From assembly GCA_019022495.1 (NCBI GenBank), contig JAFEKR010000006.1, positions 1,302,001-1,366,000 of the forward strand: a stretch of 64,000 nt of DNA. The letters are read 5' to 3'. This DNA is from Epichloe hybrida. Its lineage: Eukaryota > Ascomycota > Sordariomycetes > Hypocreales > Clavicipitaceae. Shown here in pieces: positions 11,001 through 22,706 of the stretch. The position numbers were made by a program, and so were the translations under genes. The notes under the pieces were generated by a model that ran no database searches, was not told the DNA's origin, and saw only the letters and a program-made list of their open reading frames with translations. Position 1 is the stretch's first letter; each line of letters starts with the position of its first letter.

Positions 11001-13974
11001 TGCCTTTTTATTGCATTGGTTTCAAATCTTCTGCCCCCGAATATACTCTACGAACGAGAATTTGGGCATCGCTTCGCTCACAAACTCTCTATCGCACCAT
11101 ATCTGGCTTCATGAATTACAGCAGAGCTATCAAGCTTCTGTATAGAGTAGAAAATCCTGAAGTTGTTCAAATGTTCGGCGGAAATTCTGACAAACTTGAA
11201 CGCGAGTTGGAGCGAATGGCTCGCCGGAAGTTCAAGATCGTTGTGTCTATGCAGCGCTACTCCAAATTCAACAAGGAGGAAATGGAAAATGCCGAATTCT
11301 TGCTCCGAGCGTATCCTGACCTTCAAATTGCTTATTTGGATGAGGAGCCTCCCTTGGCGGAAGGCGAAGAACCGCGACTATACTCGGCACTTGTTGACGG
11401 CCACTCGGAACTCATGGAGAACGGATTGCGACGACCCAAGTTCAGGATTCAGCTTTCTGGCAATCCTGTGCTGGGTGACGGCAAATCTGACAATCAGAAT
11501 CACTCATTGATCTTTTATCGTGGCGAATACATCCAGCTTATCGATGCTAATCAGGATAACTACTTGGAAGAATGCCTCAAAATTCGCAGTGTGTTGGCCG
11601 AATTTGAAGAAATGAAGACCGAGAATATATCTCCATACACGCCAGGTGTGAAGAACGACATACGAACTCCCGTTGCCATCCTTGGTGCAAGAGAGTACAT
11701 TTTTTCTGAAAACATTGGTATACTAGGTGATGTCGCTGCAGGGAAGGAACAAACGTTCGGTACCTTGTTCGCCAGAACATTGGCGCAGATAGGAGGCAAG
11801 CTTCACTACGGCCACCCTGATTTTCTCAATGGAATTTTTATGACGACACGTGGTGGTGTGTCAAAAGCCCAGAAAGGTCTGCACTTGAATGAGGACATTT
11901 TTGCCGGTATGAATGCCATTCTTCGTGGTGGTCGCATCAAGCACTGCGAATATTACCAGTGTGGAAAGGGTCGTGATCTCGGTTTTGGCTCGATTCTGAA
12001 TTTCACAACCAAGATTGGAACCGGCATGGGCGAACAAATGCTCTCTCGCGAGTACTACTATCTTGGCACACAACTGTCCCTTGATAGATTTCTGTCGTTC
12101 TACTATGCTCATCCAGGCTTCCACGTCAACAATATGTTCATCATGTTGTCTGTGCAGTTGTTCATGCTGTGTTTGCTCAACTTTGGCGCTTTCAGACACG
12201 AAACTATACCTTGCGAATACAACCCTGATAAGCCGCCGACGGACCCCCTCTATCCCACGGGATGCGCGAATACCGATGCAGTCATGCAATGGGTGCAACG
12301 CAGTATTTTCTCCATCTTCTTCGTTTTTTTCTTGTCATTTGTACCTCTCCTTGTACAGGAACTGACGGAGAGGGGCGTTTGGCGTGCCCTTGTACGGTTT
12401 TTGAAACAATTTTTCTCGCTGTCTCTTTTCTTCGAAGTGTTTGTTTGCCAGATTTACGCGAACTCTGTGCAACAAGATCTTTCGTTTGGAGGCGCTCGTT
12501 ATATTGGTACCGGACGTGGCTTTGCGACGGCTCGAATCCCGTTTGGTGTTTTGTACTCCCGTTTTGCAGGCCCTTCGATTTACTTTGGCGCGCGACTATT
12601 GATGATGCTACTCTTTGCCACCGTCACGGCTTGGCAAGCAGCTTTGACCTATTTCTGGATCACTCTCCTAGGCCTCACAATTTCTCCCTTTCTTTACAAC
12701 CCGCACCAGTTTGCATGGAATGATTTCTTTATTGACTATCGGGACTTTCTTCGATGGTTGTCTCGAGGCAACTCAAGAAGCCACGGTCAATCCTGGATCG
12801 CTTTCTGCCGTTTGTCACGGACTAGAACGACCGGATACAAGCGCAAGACACTCGGCGAGGCTTCCGCCAAATTGTCTGCTGATGTTCCACGAGCTGCTAT
12901 TGCCAACATCTTCTTGTCCGAAATCGTGTCCCCTTTGTTGCAAGTTGTTTGGACACTGATACCGTACTTATTTATCAACGCACAGACTGGAGTGAACACC
13001 GATAACAACTCAGATAATGCCAAGTTCACGAAGCCGACTTCTGCCCTGGTCCGAGTACTTGTTATTTCACTTGCACCTATTGGCGTTAATGCTGGAGTAC
13101 TTGCTGCTATGTTTGGCATGGCCTGCTGCATGGGCCCAGTGCTCAGCATGTGCTGCAAGAAATTTGGCAGCGTCTTGGCCGCCATAGCACATGCCTTTGC
13201 TGCTTTTTTCATGTTGATCTCGTTTGAAGGCATGTTCTTTCTGGAAGGCTTAAACTTCGCCCGCACATTAGCCGGCATGATAGCCGTCATTTCCATACAG
13301 CGCTTCATATTTAAACTGATTGTGGCGCTTGCACTTACACGCGAGATGAAGACCGATCAGTCTAACATTGCATTCTGGACCGGGAAATGGTACTCGATGG
13401 GCTGGCACTCGCTTTCACAACCCGGTCGAGAATTCCTGTGCAAAATTACCGAGCTTAGCATGTTTGGTGCCGACTTCATTCTTGGCCACTGGCTTTTGTT
13501 TATGATGCTACCGGTCATTTTAGTTCCGAAGGTTGACAAACTTCACTCCACGATGTTGTTCTGGCTTAAGCCTAGGTATGTTGATTGGCGAAGTTGATCA
13601 TTCCCTTATTAGGCATCAGCTAACTGTGTTTTAGCCAGCAAATTCGTCCTCCTATATACTCAGTGAAGCAATCGAAGCTACGACGCCGGCGGGTCGTTCG
13701 ATATGCGGTTCTTTACTTTGTTTTGTTTGTAATCTTCGTCGCACTGATTGCCGGTCCTGTTGCCTTGAAGAAGGTGCTCAAGGAAGGCGATCTTAAAAAA
13801 TTCTATGACACTGTCAACTTGAAGGGCAGCATAGGACCGCTGATGCAGCCAAATTTCTTGAAGAATGATGACACGCAAGCAAGCAGTGACACCGGGACAG
13901 GTGCTGCAAGCTACACATATCCTTCAGGTTTTGGTCCCACATCATCGACTGGCGCTGCTCAGGCTACGTCCTGA
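8045..13974 (+). CDS. FKS1: 1,3-beta-D-glucan synthase catalytic subunit
   Basis: GT48 plasma-membrane enzyme that polymerises UDP-glucose into cell-wall 1,3-beta-glucan; target of echinocandins. Three exons, 8045-8232, 8281-13575 and 13635-13974, give 1,940 residues, the usual FKS1 size. Introns are 48 nt (GTAAGC..TATAG) and 59 nt (GTATGT..TTTAG). The start ATG at 8045 gives [12 protein letters not shown], typical of the family. Residues about 1-150 are rich in Tyr, Gly, Asp and Gln. A first membrane cluster (about 420-780) precedes the large cytosolic catalytic region, containing [20 protein letters not shown] and [14 protein letters not shown] second cluster of membrane segments follows, ending in [16 protein letters not shown] and a last segment in exon 3. 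Echinocandin-linked sites carry Tyr689, Val697 and Phe745 where yeast has F639, P647 and W695; the spacing matches exactly. Confidence 0.97.
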
Positions 13975-14581
13975 TTGATGATGAATTACATTCGACACCT
14001 GGCACGGCACTGCAGAAATGCAACTCATGTTGTAGCGGAGCCGTATGGTTTGTGGTTTTGGTAGAGATGTTCATCGGATCCTCAAGTATTTGTTTCATAC
14101 AAGCCACAGAGCCTACTTGATGTATTTAAAAAACGGACTGTGGACAATTAGTTACTAGAGGTGTTTTCCGTTTGCGTTTGGTTTGCGCGTAGATATGTAT
14201 TTGAAGGGACATTATTGAATTTAAATTTTTTATACAATACCACTAAGTGACTTGTCTTGGGCGCTGTTCTGAAAATTTGGAAACATGAAAATATGACCTT
14301 GTGTGCTTGATTGTAGTCCGTAGGCGAGAGATAATCGAACGTTGGATGTTACTATCCATCTGCTACTCGAGGCGTGCCTGTTTGGGTCATTGGCTGATGC
14401 GGAGTGGAGCTATGGCTGACCGCGGGCACCAATGAGATACATGTAACAACATTTATGCCTGCCAGCGTCTCTCCTATCAGTTGCATTACCCCAACCTTCT
14501 GCCACCTGCAATTAAGAACACCTTGTCGTCACAAAGTCCTGGAATAGCGTCCAACTCAGTACACTACCGCCGCTAGTTCAT
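13975..14581. promoter_or_regulatory. FKS1 3' region and LCB1 promoter
   Basis: This 607-bp gap between two co-directional genes contains no gene. A CCAAT box lies at 14429-14433, about 150 bp before the LCB1 ATG, in a GC-rich setting that fits a promoter. Its use by the CCAAT-binding complex is inferred from position alone. Confidence 0.4.
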
Positions 14582-16493
14582 ATGGAGATTGATCTATTCC
14601 AAGCCCAGCTCAGCCATGGGCTGCAGCAAGCGCTCTCGGCGTTCCAAAAAGTCCCTGGTTCAGCAGTGCTCCTGAGATACATTCGCTCAAGCTACCAGAA
14701 CGACCCCGTGCGGTCCGCCATTGAACTCATACTCATCTTGTTTTTCATTCGGTATCTACTATCACCATCTTACTCAACCCATAAACAAAATTTTGTCAAG
14801 CTCAGAGAAGATGTTTGTTATGTCCTGGATGTCATTTTAATGCGAGAGACGCGGCAAATCACGCTCCCTTTCGAAAGTGGCGATTGCTTTGGCTAATATT
14901 TAATACAATATCTAGGAAATCGATGAATTAATTGACGAATGGGTTCCGGAACCGCTAGTTTCCGAGAAAACTGCTCTCGAAGAAGCAGAAAGTGAAAAAA
15001 TTCCAGTCATCGTTGGGTATGTACCTGCATCGTGCCTCGGTATACGACTTTGGGTGGTAGACAGTCCAACCGACTTGGTCCCTTTATCGCTTGAGCTTAA
15101 CCTTACACCAAACATACATAACTGTGCTTCTCGATGGCCTGCAGCTGACCTGTCCATCCCGAGGAAAGGCCCACGGGACCCAAAGTAAAATTGTCAAGCG
15201 GCCGGACCGTCACGAACCTCGCGTCGTATAATTTCTATAACTTCAACTCCAACGAACAAATCAAGGAGAAGGCTATTCAGACCCTGAGAACTTATGGCGT
15301 TGGCCCATGTGGCCCTCCGCAGTTTTACGGCACTCAGGATGTTCACGTGAAGGCTGAAGCCGACATAGCTAACTTTCTCGGGAGCGAGGGTTGCATTATA
15401 TATGCACAAGCTTTTTCTACTGTCTCCAGTGTGATACCTGCGTTTTGCAAACGCGGTGACGTAATTATTGCGGACGAAGCCGCGAACTACTCGATTCGAA
15501 AGGGTCTTCAGGCCTCCCGAAGCAATATCAAATGGTTCAAGCACGGTGATATGGACGATTTGGAAAGAGTCATGAAGTCTGTAGCAGTTGAACAGGCTAA
15601 AGGAAAGAAGCTCACTCGAAGATTTGTTGTCACAGAGGGCCTGTTCGAGACTTGCGGGGATATCACAGACCTCCCGAGACTTGTGGAGCTCAAAGAGAAG
15701 TACAAGTTTCGCATTATTCTTGACGAAACCTGGTCTTTCGGAGTTCTTGGACGAACTGGCCGTGGCCTTACCGAAGCGCAGAACGTTGATCCTCAACAGG
15801 TCGATATGATAGTAGGCTCCCTCTCAGGGCCTCTTTGTGCGGGCGGTGGGTTCTGTGCTGGCGCCAAGGATGTCGTTGAGCACCAGCGCATTACTTCTTC
15901 CGCTTATACTTACTCAGCTGCTCTTCCAGCCATGCTGGCCATGACAGCAAGCGAAACCGTGAATCTTCTGCAGTCAAATCCGGATATCCTCACTCAATGT
16001 CGAGAGAACATCAAAGCCATGAGGTTGCAACTGGACCCTCGCAGCGACTGGGTTGTGTGTACCAGTGCTAAGGAAAATCCCATAATGTTACTTGTACTGA
16101 AGCCAGAGACTATCACGACCAGAAAGCTTGGTATTGACGACCAGGAGCGCATCCTGCTGGAATGTGTCGATGAGGTGAGACACACCCGCTTGAGGAACCC
16201 TTTTTACCTTTATTTCGCGCTTTCTTGCGAGATACATCCTTTAATGAGTTGATCCAAATCATTCTAACCAATGCAAACAGTGTCTTGCCAACGGCGTTCT
16301 CATCGCAAAACTTAAGACAAGGCCATATGCACACGCAATTTCAGCGCGAGACGGCAAATGGGTTGCCCAACCTGCATTGAAGGTTTGCATCACATCTGCT
16401 CTCTCCAAAAAGGACATCGAAAAGGCCGGCGCCACCATAAGACATGCGCTTACAAAAGTCATGACTCGCAAAGCTGGCAGCAAGATGGGTTAA
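14582..16493 (+). CDS. lcb1: Serine palmitoyltransferase subunit 1
   Basis: Lcb1 pairs with Lcb2 in the ER membrane to condense serine and palmitoyl-CoA, the first committed step of sphingolipid synthesis. Exons 14582-14812, 14916-15016, 15169-16174 and 16281-16493 are joined by introns of 103, 152 and 106 nt and give 516 residues, normal for fungal Lcb1. A membrane segment lies at about 46-60 (IELILILFFIRYLL). The aminotransferase class I/II fold follows, with NLASYNFYNF, YGVGPCGPPQFYGTQDVH and LDETWSFGVLGRTGRG. Where the catalytic partner has its PLP-binding lysine this protein reads GSLSGPLCAGGGFCAG, without a lysine, as expected of the non-catalytic subunit. Exon joins restore family sequence (LREDEIDELIDEW and VGPTGPKVKLSSGRT). 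Confidence 0.95.
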
Positions 16494-18148
16494 GGGCTGA
16501 CGTAGGCAGGATATTTGCATGGTATGAGCTGCTCTCCTCACCACGCCCATCTGCCACCAAGTTGGTTAGCATATGCCGCCGAGAATGAGGTTGCCGTGGC
16601 AAGAAAGGTCTTCATTTGGTTTGACAGCCTTGGATTTTACTAATACAAGGCTGGTTCAGAGAACCCTGTAGAGAATAAAATGTCTTGCCATACCAGTGGT
16701 CCTTCTCAGTCACTATGTAATGCAGCTCAATATGAGTATGAAGCATTTCGTGATGATTTGATAATGACATAATACTTGTGAAGTCGAGTTAATTGATCCG
16801 AACTTTTTGAATATTTTCAGTCTCAGTAGACCGTTGTGCGGCGCATTGCGCGTGCATATGTTTTTAGCAGTCCGCATACCATAGAGCTGTTTTGTCTCGG
16901 TCAAGACTCTCCGCATTGCGCCGACGAGCTGAACTCCGCCGCATGGAGGGAAAACATAAACAGCGGCTGATAATTGTTGCCCAAATCCCAGAGTCACCCG
17001 CCAAATCATTCCACGCGAGGTGCTTTAACATTCCGCCCGGCAAAGTAATTCGACCTTTTAATAATCGGGGCGACTCAATTCGTAGAACCTCGAGTGTAGT
17101 TCAATCCTACAAGATTGCAAGAATATCTGCAGACTCTTGTAAACTTATCGAGAAACAGACCAGGATGGTGTAGAGAAGTTCTCTCTTTTATCTCTCACTA
17201 TGAGTCCACGATTGAGTTTAAGTATTTCCTCTCAGTCGGCCAGCAGGTCACATACTTTCATTCATACATACTTACTGGTCAAGCCCTACGTTTACATAGT
17301 TAACATAGACAAGGACATATGACATATTCATAAAGAGTTTCCAGGAATCTAGATCCGAGGAAGAAAGAAACACGAGGTTAAGGAAAATCGATGCAATACC
17401 ATCACCAATGCCTTGAAACCTGAGTCAGAGTTCTGCACCATGTCGCCCGACGCCTATCGTGGTCCTCATTCATCAGCCTCATAATTATCGCGAGGACTTG
17501 ATGTTTCCGCCAATTAACAAGAAGCACTTCCAGCTGTAGTTACTAGGTACATATGGCGTGAAGACACCTGTCGGGTTGTGGTTGTGCATCTGCCTGCCTT
17601 GAACTTATGCCCCACCACGATTTGCCATGTGCTGGCATTACATGTCTCATGTAGCGAGCATCACATTCCTGATGAGAGTTTTGTTTGTTGACATCTTTCT
17701 CTTTTCCGATCATATGGAAAGCATTTGGCCGTGATGACCAGATTTATATAAGTAAAGATGCAACTAGTTTATGACATCCGTAGCGACGCCGATCAGCTGG
17801 CTGTGTTTTGACTAACTGAGAAGCTGTCAACCAACTCTTAAGCATGGTATAACGTTTCCTCATGTTTGACCCTTAATTTCCACCGAGTGTGTTGAAATAT
17901 TTGAATTCCTTCACTTGTTTTGGAACTTGTTCTTGTTGATTATATACCGAAAGGCTTCACCTCCCGCGGTGTTATTCTCTTTGAGTCACTCCTTTTGTCA
18001 TATAACTTTGAGTCGCCTCTTTCGATTTGCTGTCAGGCACAACGCCGACACTGGCATTAGCGAACGTTGGGCAAAAAGAAGAGGAAACGAAAAGCCCGGG
18101 AAAACTCCCCACCACCAAATCTACTCCAGTCACTTCAGCAACAGAACA
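16494..18148. other. intergenic, no gene supported
   Basis: About 1.65 kb between LCB1 and the GH17 gene. It holds ORFs of up to 116 codons that overlap one another and show no domain or biased codon use. It presumably includes the LCB1 3' end and the GH17 promoter; a TATATAA-like run lies at about 17,743. Confidence 0.45.
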
Positions 18149-19470
18149 ATGTTCTCCGTGACCTGGTTTCTTTGCTGTCTTGTGCTGACGCCAGTCAGCG
18201 CTGTACAATCAGCTGGTCAGACCACCGAACCAACAAAGTTTTGTCTCATTCGACTAATACGTTGACTATAGGAAAGCATTACGTTCGTCAGGATACTCCT
18301 CATGGCCTTGACATAATCGTTTATGACTCCAAGGTTGCCTCGGCGACACGTGTACGAGAAGTTATTCAATGGGTGAATAAGGCAGGCGAGCCGGTCGGGA
18401 CAGCCACTGAGGACATCTTGTTGTTGCCAACCAGCTTGTCTCCCAGTGCTGCGTCAAATAAGACTGAAGCGACCAGCGCTACAACACCATATTGCACGCA
18501 GACCCTTGTCATCTCGTCCCATGGTGAACCACCCGCCAATCAAGATGGAAGCATTGCTGCCCCTGCTGAACCAAAGGAGTTGATCACTGCCTCAAAAACA
18601 GCTCATTCACAAGCAGCAAAAGACACAGTGAGGCCATATGATATACTTGACGGCAAGATTAATACATCGGAGCGGTTTGGTGTGTCGTACACGCCGTACC
18701 GTGCCGACCAAGGTTGCAAAACCCAGCAAGATGTAGACGACGACTTCAAGAGAATGGCAGGCTCATACTCTATCGTCCGCATCTACGGAACCGATTGTGA
18801 CCAAGTTCCCATGGTATATTCGGCAGCAAAGACGCACGGAATGCAGTTGTTTTTGGGAATCTGGAGCCCCTCTTCAGCTCAAGATGAAGCCGTGAAAATA
18901 AGCTCCGGAATCAATGGTAACTGGAGCATCGTTCACACAGTCAGCGTTGGCAATGAGCTTGTGAACAAGGGTGAAGCATCTCCCGAAGACCTCATTCGCT
19001 CCATGAACAAGGCACGGTCGGTAGTTCGTGCAGCAGGCTATAATGGGCCTGTGGTGACGGTTGATACTTTCACCGCTGTCCTAGCTCACCCCGAGCTCTG
19101 CGATGAGTCGGACTATTGCGCCGTAAATGCGCATGCTTTCTTCGACGGCACCATCTTGCCATCAGAGACCGGACCATGGCTGCAAAAAACCATGTCGAAT
19201 ATAAAATCCGCCATTTCCGGACAGCAGAAGAAGATTGTTGTGACTGAGACTGGCTGGCCAACGAAAGGTGCAACAAACGGAGTGGCGGTTCCAAGCTTGG
19301 AGAATCAAAAGCTTGCTCTCCATTCCATCAAGAAGCAGTTTGCTAGCAACCCAGAAGACATCATCTTATTTTCCGCCTTCAACGACTTGTGGAAAAAGAA
19401 CGACATGTCAACGTTCGATGCTGACCAGTTTTGGGGCATTAACGGTGCGGTTTCATCGTGTGATCAATAA
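18149..19470 (+). CDS. Secreted GH17 glucan 1,3-beta-glucosidase/glucanosyltransferase
   Basis: Cell-wall glucan-active enzyme of the Scw4/Scw11/btgE group. Exon 1 (18149-18215) encodes a signal peptide (MFSVTWFLCCLVLTPVSA). A 56-nt intron (18216-18271; GTCAGA..TATAG, with CTAAT upstream of the acceptor) joins it to exon 2 (18272-19470), giving 421 residues. About residues 24-150 are Ser/Thr/Ala-rich, typical of a wall linker. The GH17 barrel follows, starting near FGVSYTPYRADQGCK. The likely acid/base Glu is E251 in SVGNELVNKG and the nucleophile E348 in VVTETGWPTKG. It has no obvious C-terminal GPI signal, ending VSSCDQ. A longer reading beginning upstream at 18067 would lack the signal peptide and is not favoured. 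Substrate and whether it hydrolyses or transfers cannot be read from sequence. Confidence 0.9.
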
Positions 19471-20444
19471 CTGACTGACATAAACCAATCAGTAGAGAGA
19501 TCTTCACTCCGCGCAACAAATGTTTCGGAATACGGCCTCGTGACAGTGGTTTCCAAGTTTCTGGTGTTTTTGGTGATTCTGTGGTTTTTAGTTTCATGAG
19601 CAGTTTGCGCTCTAAATCTGACGAGTGAATTTAGTTGGTACTTCGCATAATCATTAACCATCTTCAATTTTGTGCCTGTGGAATAACAAATGAGTATACT
19701 TTCGGATATCTGGCTTGTGGCTAAATGCCTGGTCTCTGCCTCAATCAATCAACATGCGCATGTGGCCAAATTATACGAATAAATGAACAGGCTCGTACGT
19801 AAGCAGAGTGCCCACTAAAGCTCCGTCATTGAATGAATCATCAACGCCCGCCTTTCAATAGTGAGGAGAACCCACTAAGCCAAAAACAGGATGCGCACTG
19901 CGCACTGCGCAGCCTCAGGAGGGCTGCGGCTATGATGTCTGTTTATTCAACACATAGCACGACCTCAACTTGTTGCCAGCCCTCTGGTTTTTTAAAAAAA
20001 AAAAAACATCTTCTCATGATTCTAGCTGCCTCATTCAAGGACATAGTAGCTCGTGCCTCGCATCGTCCTCCTATATACCATTAGCAGTGAAGACCAACAT
20101 GCGTGCTTCAAGCTGTTGAATGATGTGAGGTAGCTTCCTGTCGAGTATATTTTCCAGTCATTTCTAGCCTCCACATTGCTTCTTCATTTTCGACAATGAT
20201 GTGCTATTTTCATGTCATTTAGCCGATGTATTATACTGCTTCTATGACTTGCTGTCCATTTGAGTAGTCTTCTGTGGCGGCCATCTTCATCTTCATGTTT
20301 GGTCGGCGATCCCTGAGTTGCCTGTATGCACAATATCATCAAGTTTTGACCCATCTCTTACTTGGTACAGATCTACTTGCTATCATCGCATCAATTATTA
20401 TCAGCTATATCGGCCTGGTCATGAACATTTGAGTTTCTGGGGCC
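19471..20444. other. intergenic, no gene seen
   Basis: The region between the GH17 gene and the NYN-like gene has a poly(A) run at about 19,996-20,007 and a GCGCACTGCGCACTGCGCA short repeat near 19,890. Otherwise I see only short ORFs without recognisable content. Confidence 0.45.
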
Positions 20445-21977
20445 ATGTCCTGGTGTGCTTTCGAGACGTGCGAGTCAACGTTGCCTTCAAGAAGAAAGTA
20501 TCCTCTGGGAAAGCTCTTGACGACTTCTCTATGTGATACCTCTGATTACGGTGCCAATCGACGAGACTTCTCGACGGACTCAAGCGCAATTATGAAAAGA
20601 AACGAGTGCGCTACATCAAGTTCATGGCCGAAGCTGGGCGATTTTCGAAAACTATATCACGAAGAACCACTCAGATGCTCGAGTCGACACGGCCATATTG
20701 AAAAGTTGGCTCACGGCGCGAATTGCGTGTGCTTCGATCGACAATCAAAAAGTTTCAAGGCATCCTTCAGTTCAGATGTCAAGCTTGGAGACTTCAGAAA
20801 GGTGCGACGAGAGCTTCGGCAAAATTACTTTGAGCCATGCTCGGATGTCTTTCCAAGCAGATCTGAGGTCCCCAGCATCCCTCAAACACAGATGGATAAT
20901 ATGAAACTTCATGAAGAAGAAAATATCCGCCGACTAAACGGTGGTTATGGACATATTCAGCCGACAGATCCGATCTTGCGCTCCTATCAGCCTACTGTAC
21001 GACTGCCGACTCCACCTTCGAATAGGCTCGTAGATCTTGTTCACATTCCAGGAGACGCCGGCCAAGAACCTGATGTTTGTTTTCGAGAGAATACCTTTGA
21101 GACTGAACTGGACTCTGTCGACCTGCCTCGATTTGAAACGCCTCAAACGATGCGGAACACCGCAATACTGTCTTACAAGCTCGCTGACCGAGGACCAATC
21201 TCCCCTATTCTCGGCACAAAGCTTTCGTTGGATCAGCAACATGAGTCGTTAACATTACGCCTAGTGCCATTGAGAGCAGGAGATGTCAGCATAGAGGCAA
21301 ACAACAACTCCATCGCGCCCAATGGGGTCCATGTCTTTCTAGATATGTCAAACATCAATATCAGTTTCCAGCACGCATTACGACAAAAATACTCCATCAA
21401 GGAGTATGCTCGTTTTGTTCCTTTGCCGCAGTTGAATCTGCAACTTCTTACCGAAATACTCGTCCGTAACAGAAGGACTATAACTCTTAATGCAGGTTGC
21501 TCTGTTCTTCCCAACCGCCAGGAGCCTCGCTTCATCCAAGAGCTCCGAAACTTGGGCTATCGTGTTGACCTTAGAGAGAGAAAGCGCATAAATGAAACAA
21601 GAGCTCCCGGCGGCAATGGGGGGCGAGGCGATGCATCCTACTCGGACGAAATGGCTGTTTTACACAAGGTTGCTCGTTTCATGGAAGACTTGGTGGACGA
21701 GACTTTGCAGACACGTATCGCAGAATCAGTGATGGAGTACTTCGATAGCCCAGGTACTCTTGTGTTGGCAACTGGTGATGCACAGCCCGCCAGGTACTCG
21801 GATGGCTTCTTCATGTACGCCGAGAGAGCATTAAGGATGGGCTGGTACGTTGAAGTAGTATCGTGGAGCATGAGTCTCTCTTCTCGCTGGCGAAAGTCAG
21901 GGTTGACGCAGAGATGGGGTGATCGATTCCGATTAATAAGACTCGACGATTTCTTAGATGAACTATTACTACTGTAA
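20445..21977 (+). CDS. Protein with a NYN/PIN-like putative ribonuclease domain
   Basis: Single open frame of 510 residues. The C-terminal part, from about 293, begins PNGVHVFLDMSNINISFQHA and ends with a strand-rich segment (VLATGDAQPARYSDGFFMYAERA, then RMGWYVEVVSWSMSLSSRWR). This matches the layout of NYN/PIN-like domains: an early Asp (D300) and Asn after a hydrophobic strand, then a TGD signature and a strand before an aromatic Trp-Ser. Such domains are often metal-dependent RNases (MARF1 family is one example). The N-terminal half lacks a known domain but carries KLGDFRK twice, at 63-69 and 113-119. The start at 20445 is the first in-frame ATG; the ATG at 20592 (MKRNEC) is possible. No intron is needed. 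Enzyme activity is inferred only. Confidence 0.65.
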   Translation: MSWCAFETCESTLPSRRKYPLGKLLTTSLCDTSDYGANRRDFSTDSSAIMKRNECATSSSWPKLGDFRKLYHEEPLRCSSRHGHIEKLAHGANCVCFDRQSKSFKASFSSDVKLGDFRKVRRELRQNYFEPCSDVFPSRSEVPSIPQTQMDNMKLHEEENIRRLNGGYGHIQPTDPILRSYQPTVRLPTPPSNRLVDLVHIPGDAGQEPDVCFRENTFETELDSVDLPRFETPQTMRNTAILSYKLADRGPISPILGTKLSLDQQHESLTLRLVPLRAGDVSIEANNNSIAPNGVHVFLDMSNINISFQHALRQKYSIKEYARFVPLPQLNLQLLTEILVRNRRTITLNAGCSVLPNRQEPRFIQELRNLGYRVDLRERKRINETRAPGGNGGRGDASYSDEMAVLHKVARFMEDLVDETLQTRIAESVMEYFDSPGTLVLATGDAQPARYSDGFFMYAERALRMGWYVEVVSWSMSLSSRWRKSGLTQRWGDRFRLIRLDDFLDELLLL

Positions 21978-22706
21978 ACTGGACATGATAAATTTACCTC
22001 AAATATATATACCGTTATTGTATGGTGATCATGACAGTTATAGGAGGTGCAAGTACGACTTATTCTCACACGATCGCGTGTCTACGGGTCAAATCTCTCA
22101 GGGTATGAAGACAACCTGCTTCCCTCTACTCTCATTAGATCACTTGATGGAATAGCGTAATTTGCTGGCAAACGGATTCATCAGTGGCGAGAATCCATGG
22201 GAAGATGCCACGCAATGTCAAATTATTTTAGATTTTTCCTTTTCTATCCATCTGCGCCGCCAACGCAATGGATTCGGAAATGAAATGGTGAGCAGTACTG
22301 CCAGCAATATCCATTTGCGATAACAAACTTTCATCTTCACGCGCGATCTGAACCAGCCTGTAAACAAACTTGGAAGTTGCAGCAAGCTAAGAATCTGCAA
22401 CAAAGTTCGCAGCTGCGATTACTGTCATACCATACAACATGTAGATTGGTCATCCGTTCTGGTGAATGCTCATGCTTCAAATACGCGTCGTCCCGCTATG
22501 TTGTGGCTAAGTACGGACAGTGTATACTCGGGCGATACACGAGACCTGCACGATGGTCACTGCCTTGCGAATACTGGTCCCTTCGAAATAAAAGTCATGT
22601 TACTGCCTGCGTTCCCATTAAAACTTGACCGAAAGGTTCCATACCTTCATGGCTTCTGTGAATTTGACTTCTAGCATGTTTACTACTTGAAATGACCACA
22701 CTATTT
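21978..22706. other. convergent intergenic region
   Basis: This region lies between the 3' ends of the NYN-like gene (plus) and SDS23 (minus). I see no gene. It should contain both polyadenylation regions; an AAATAAAA run occurs at about 22,585. Confidence 0.45.

Noticed and set aside
16892..17173. 93-codon ORF rich in Arg
   Set aside because: Overlaps other-frame ORFs, has no domain and sits in DNA without coding bias.
18067..18271. Upstream in-frame extension of the GH17 ORF (MGKKKRKRKARENS)
   Set aside because: It lacks a signal peptide; an ATG at 18149 plus a 56-nt intron gives a proper signal peptide joined in frame.
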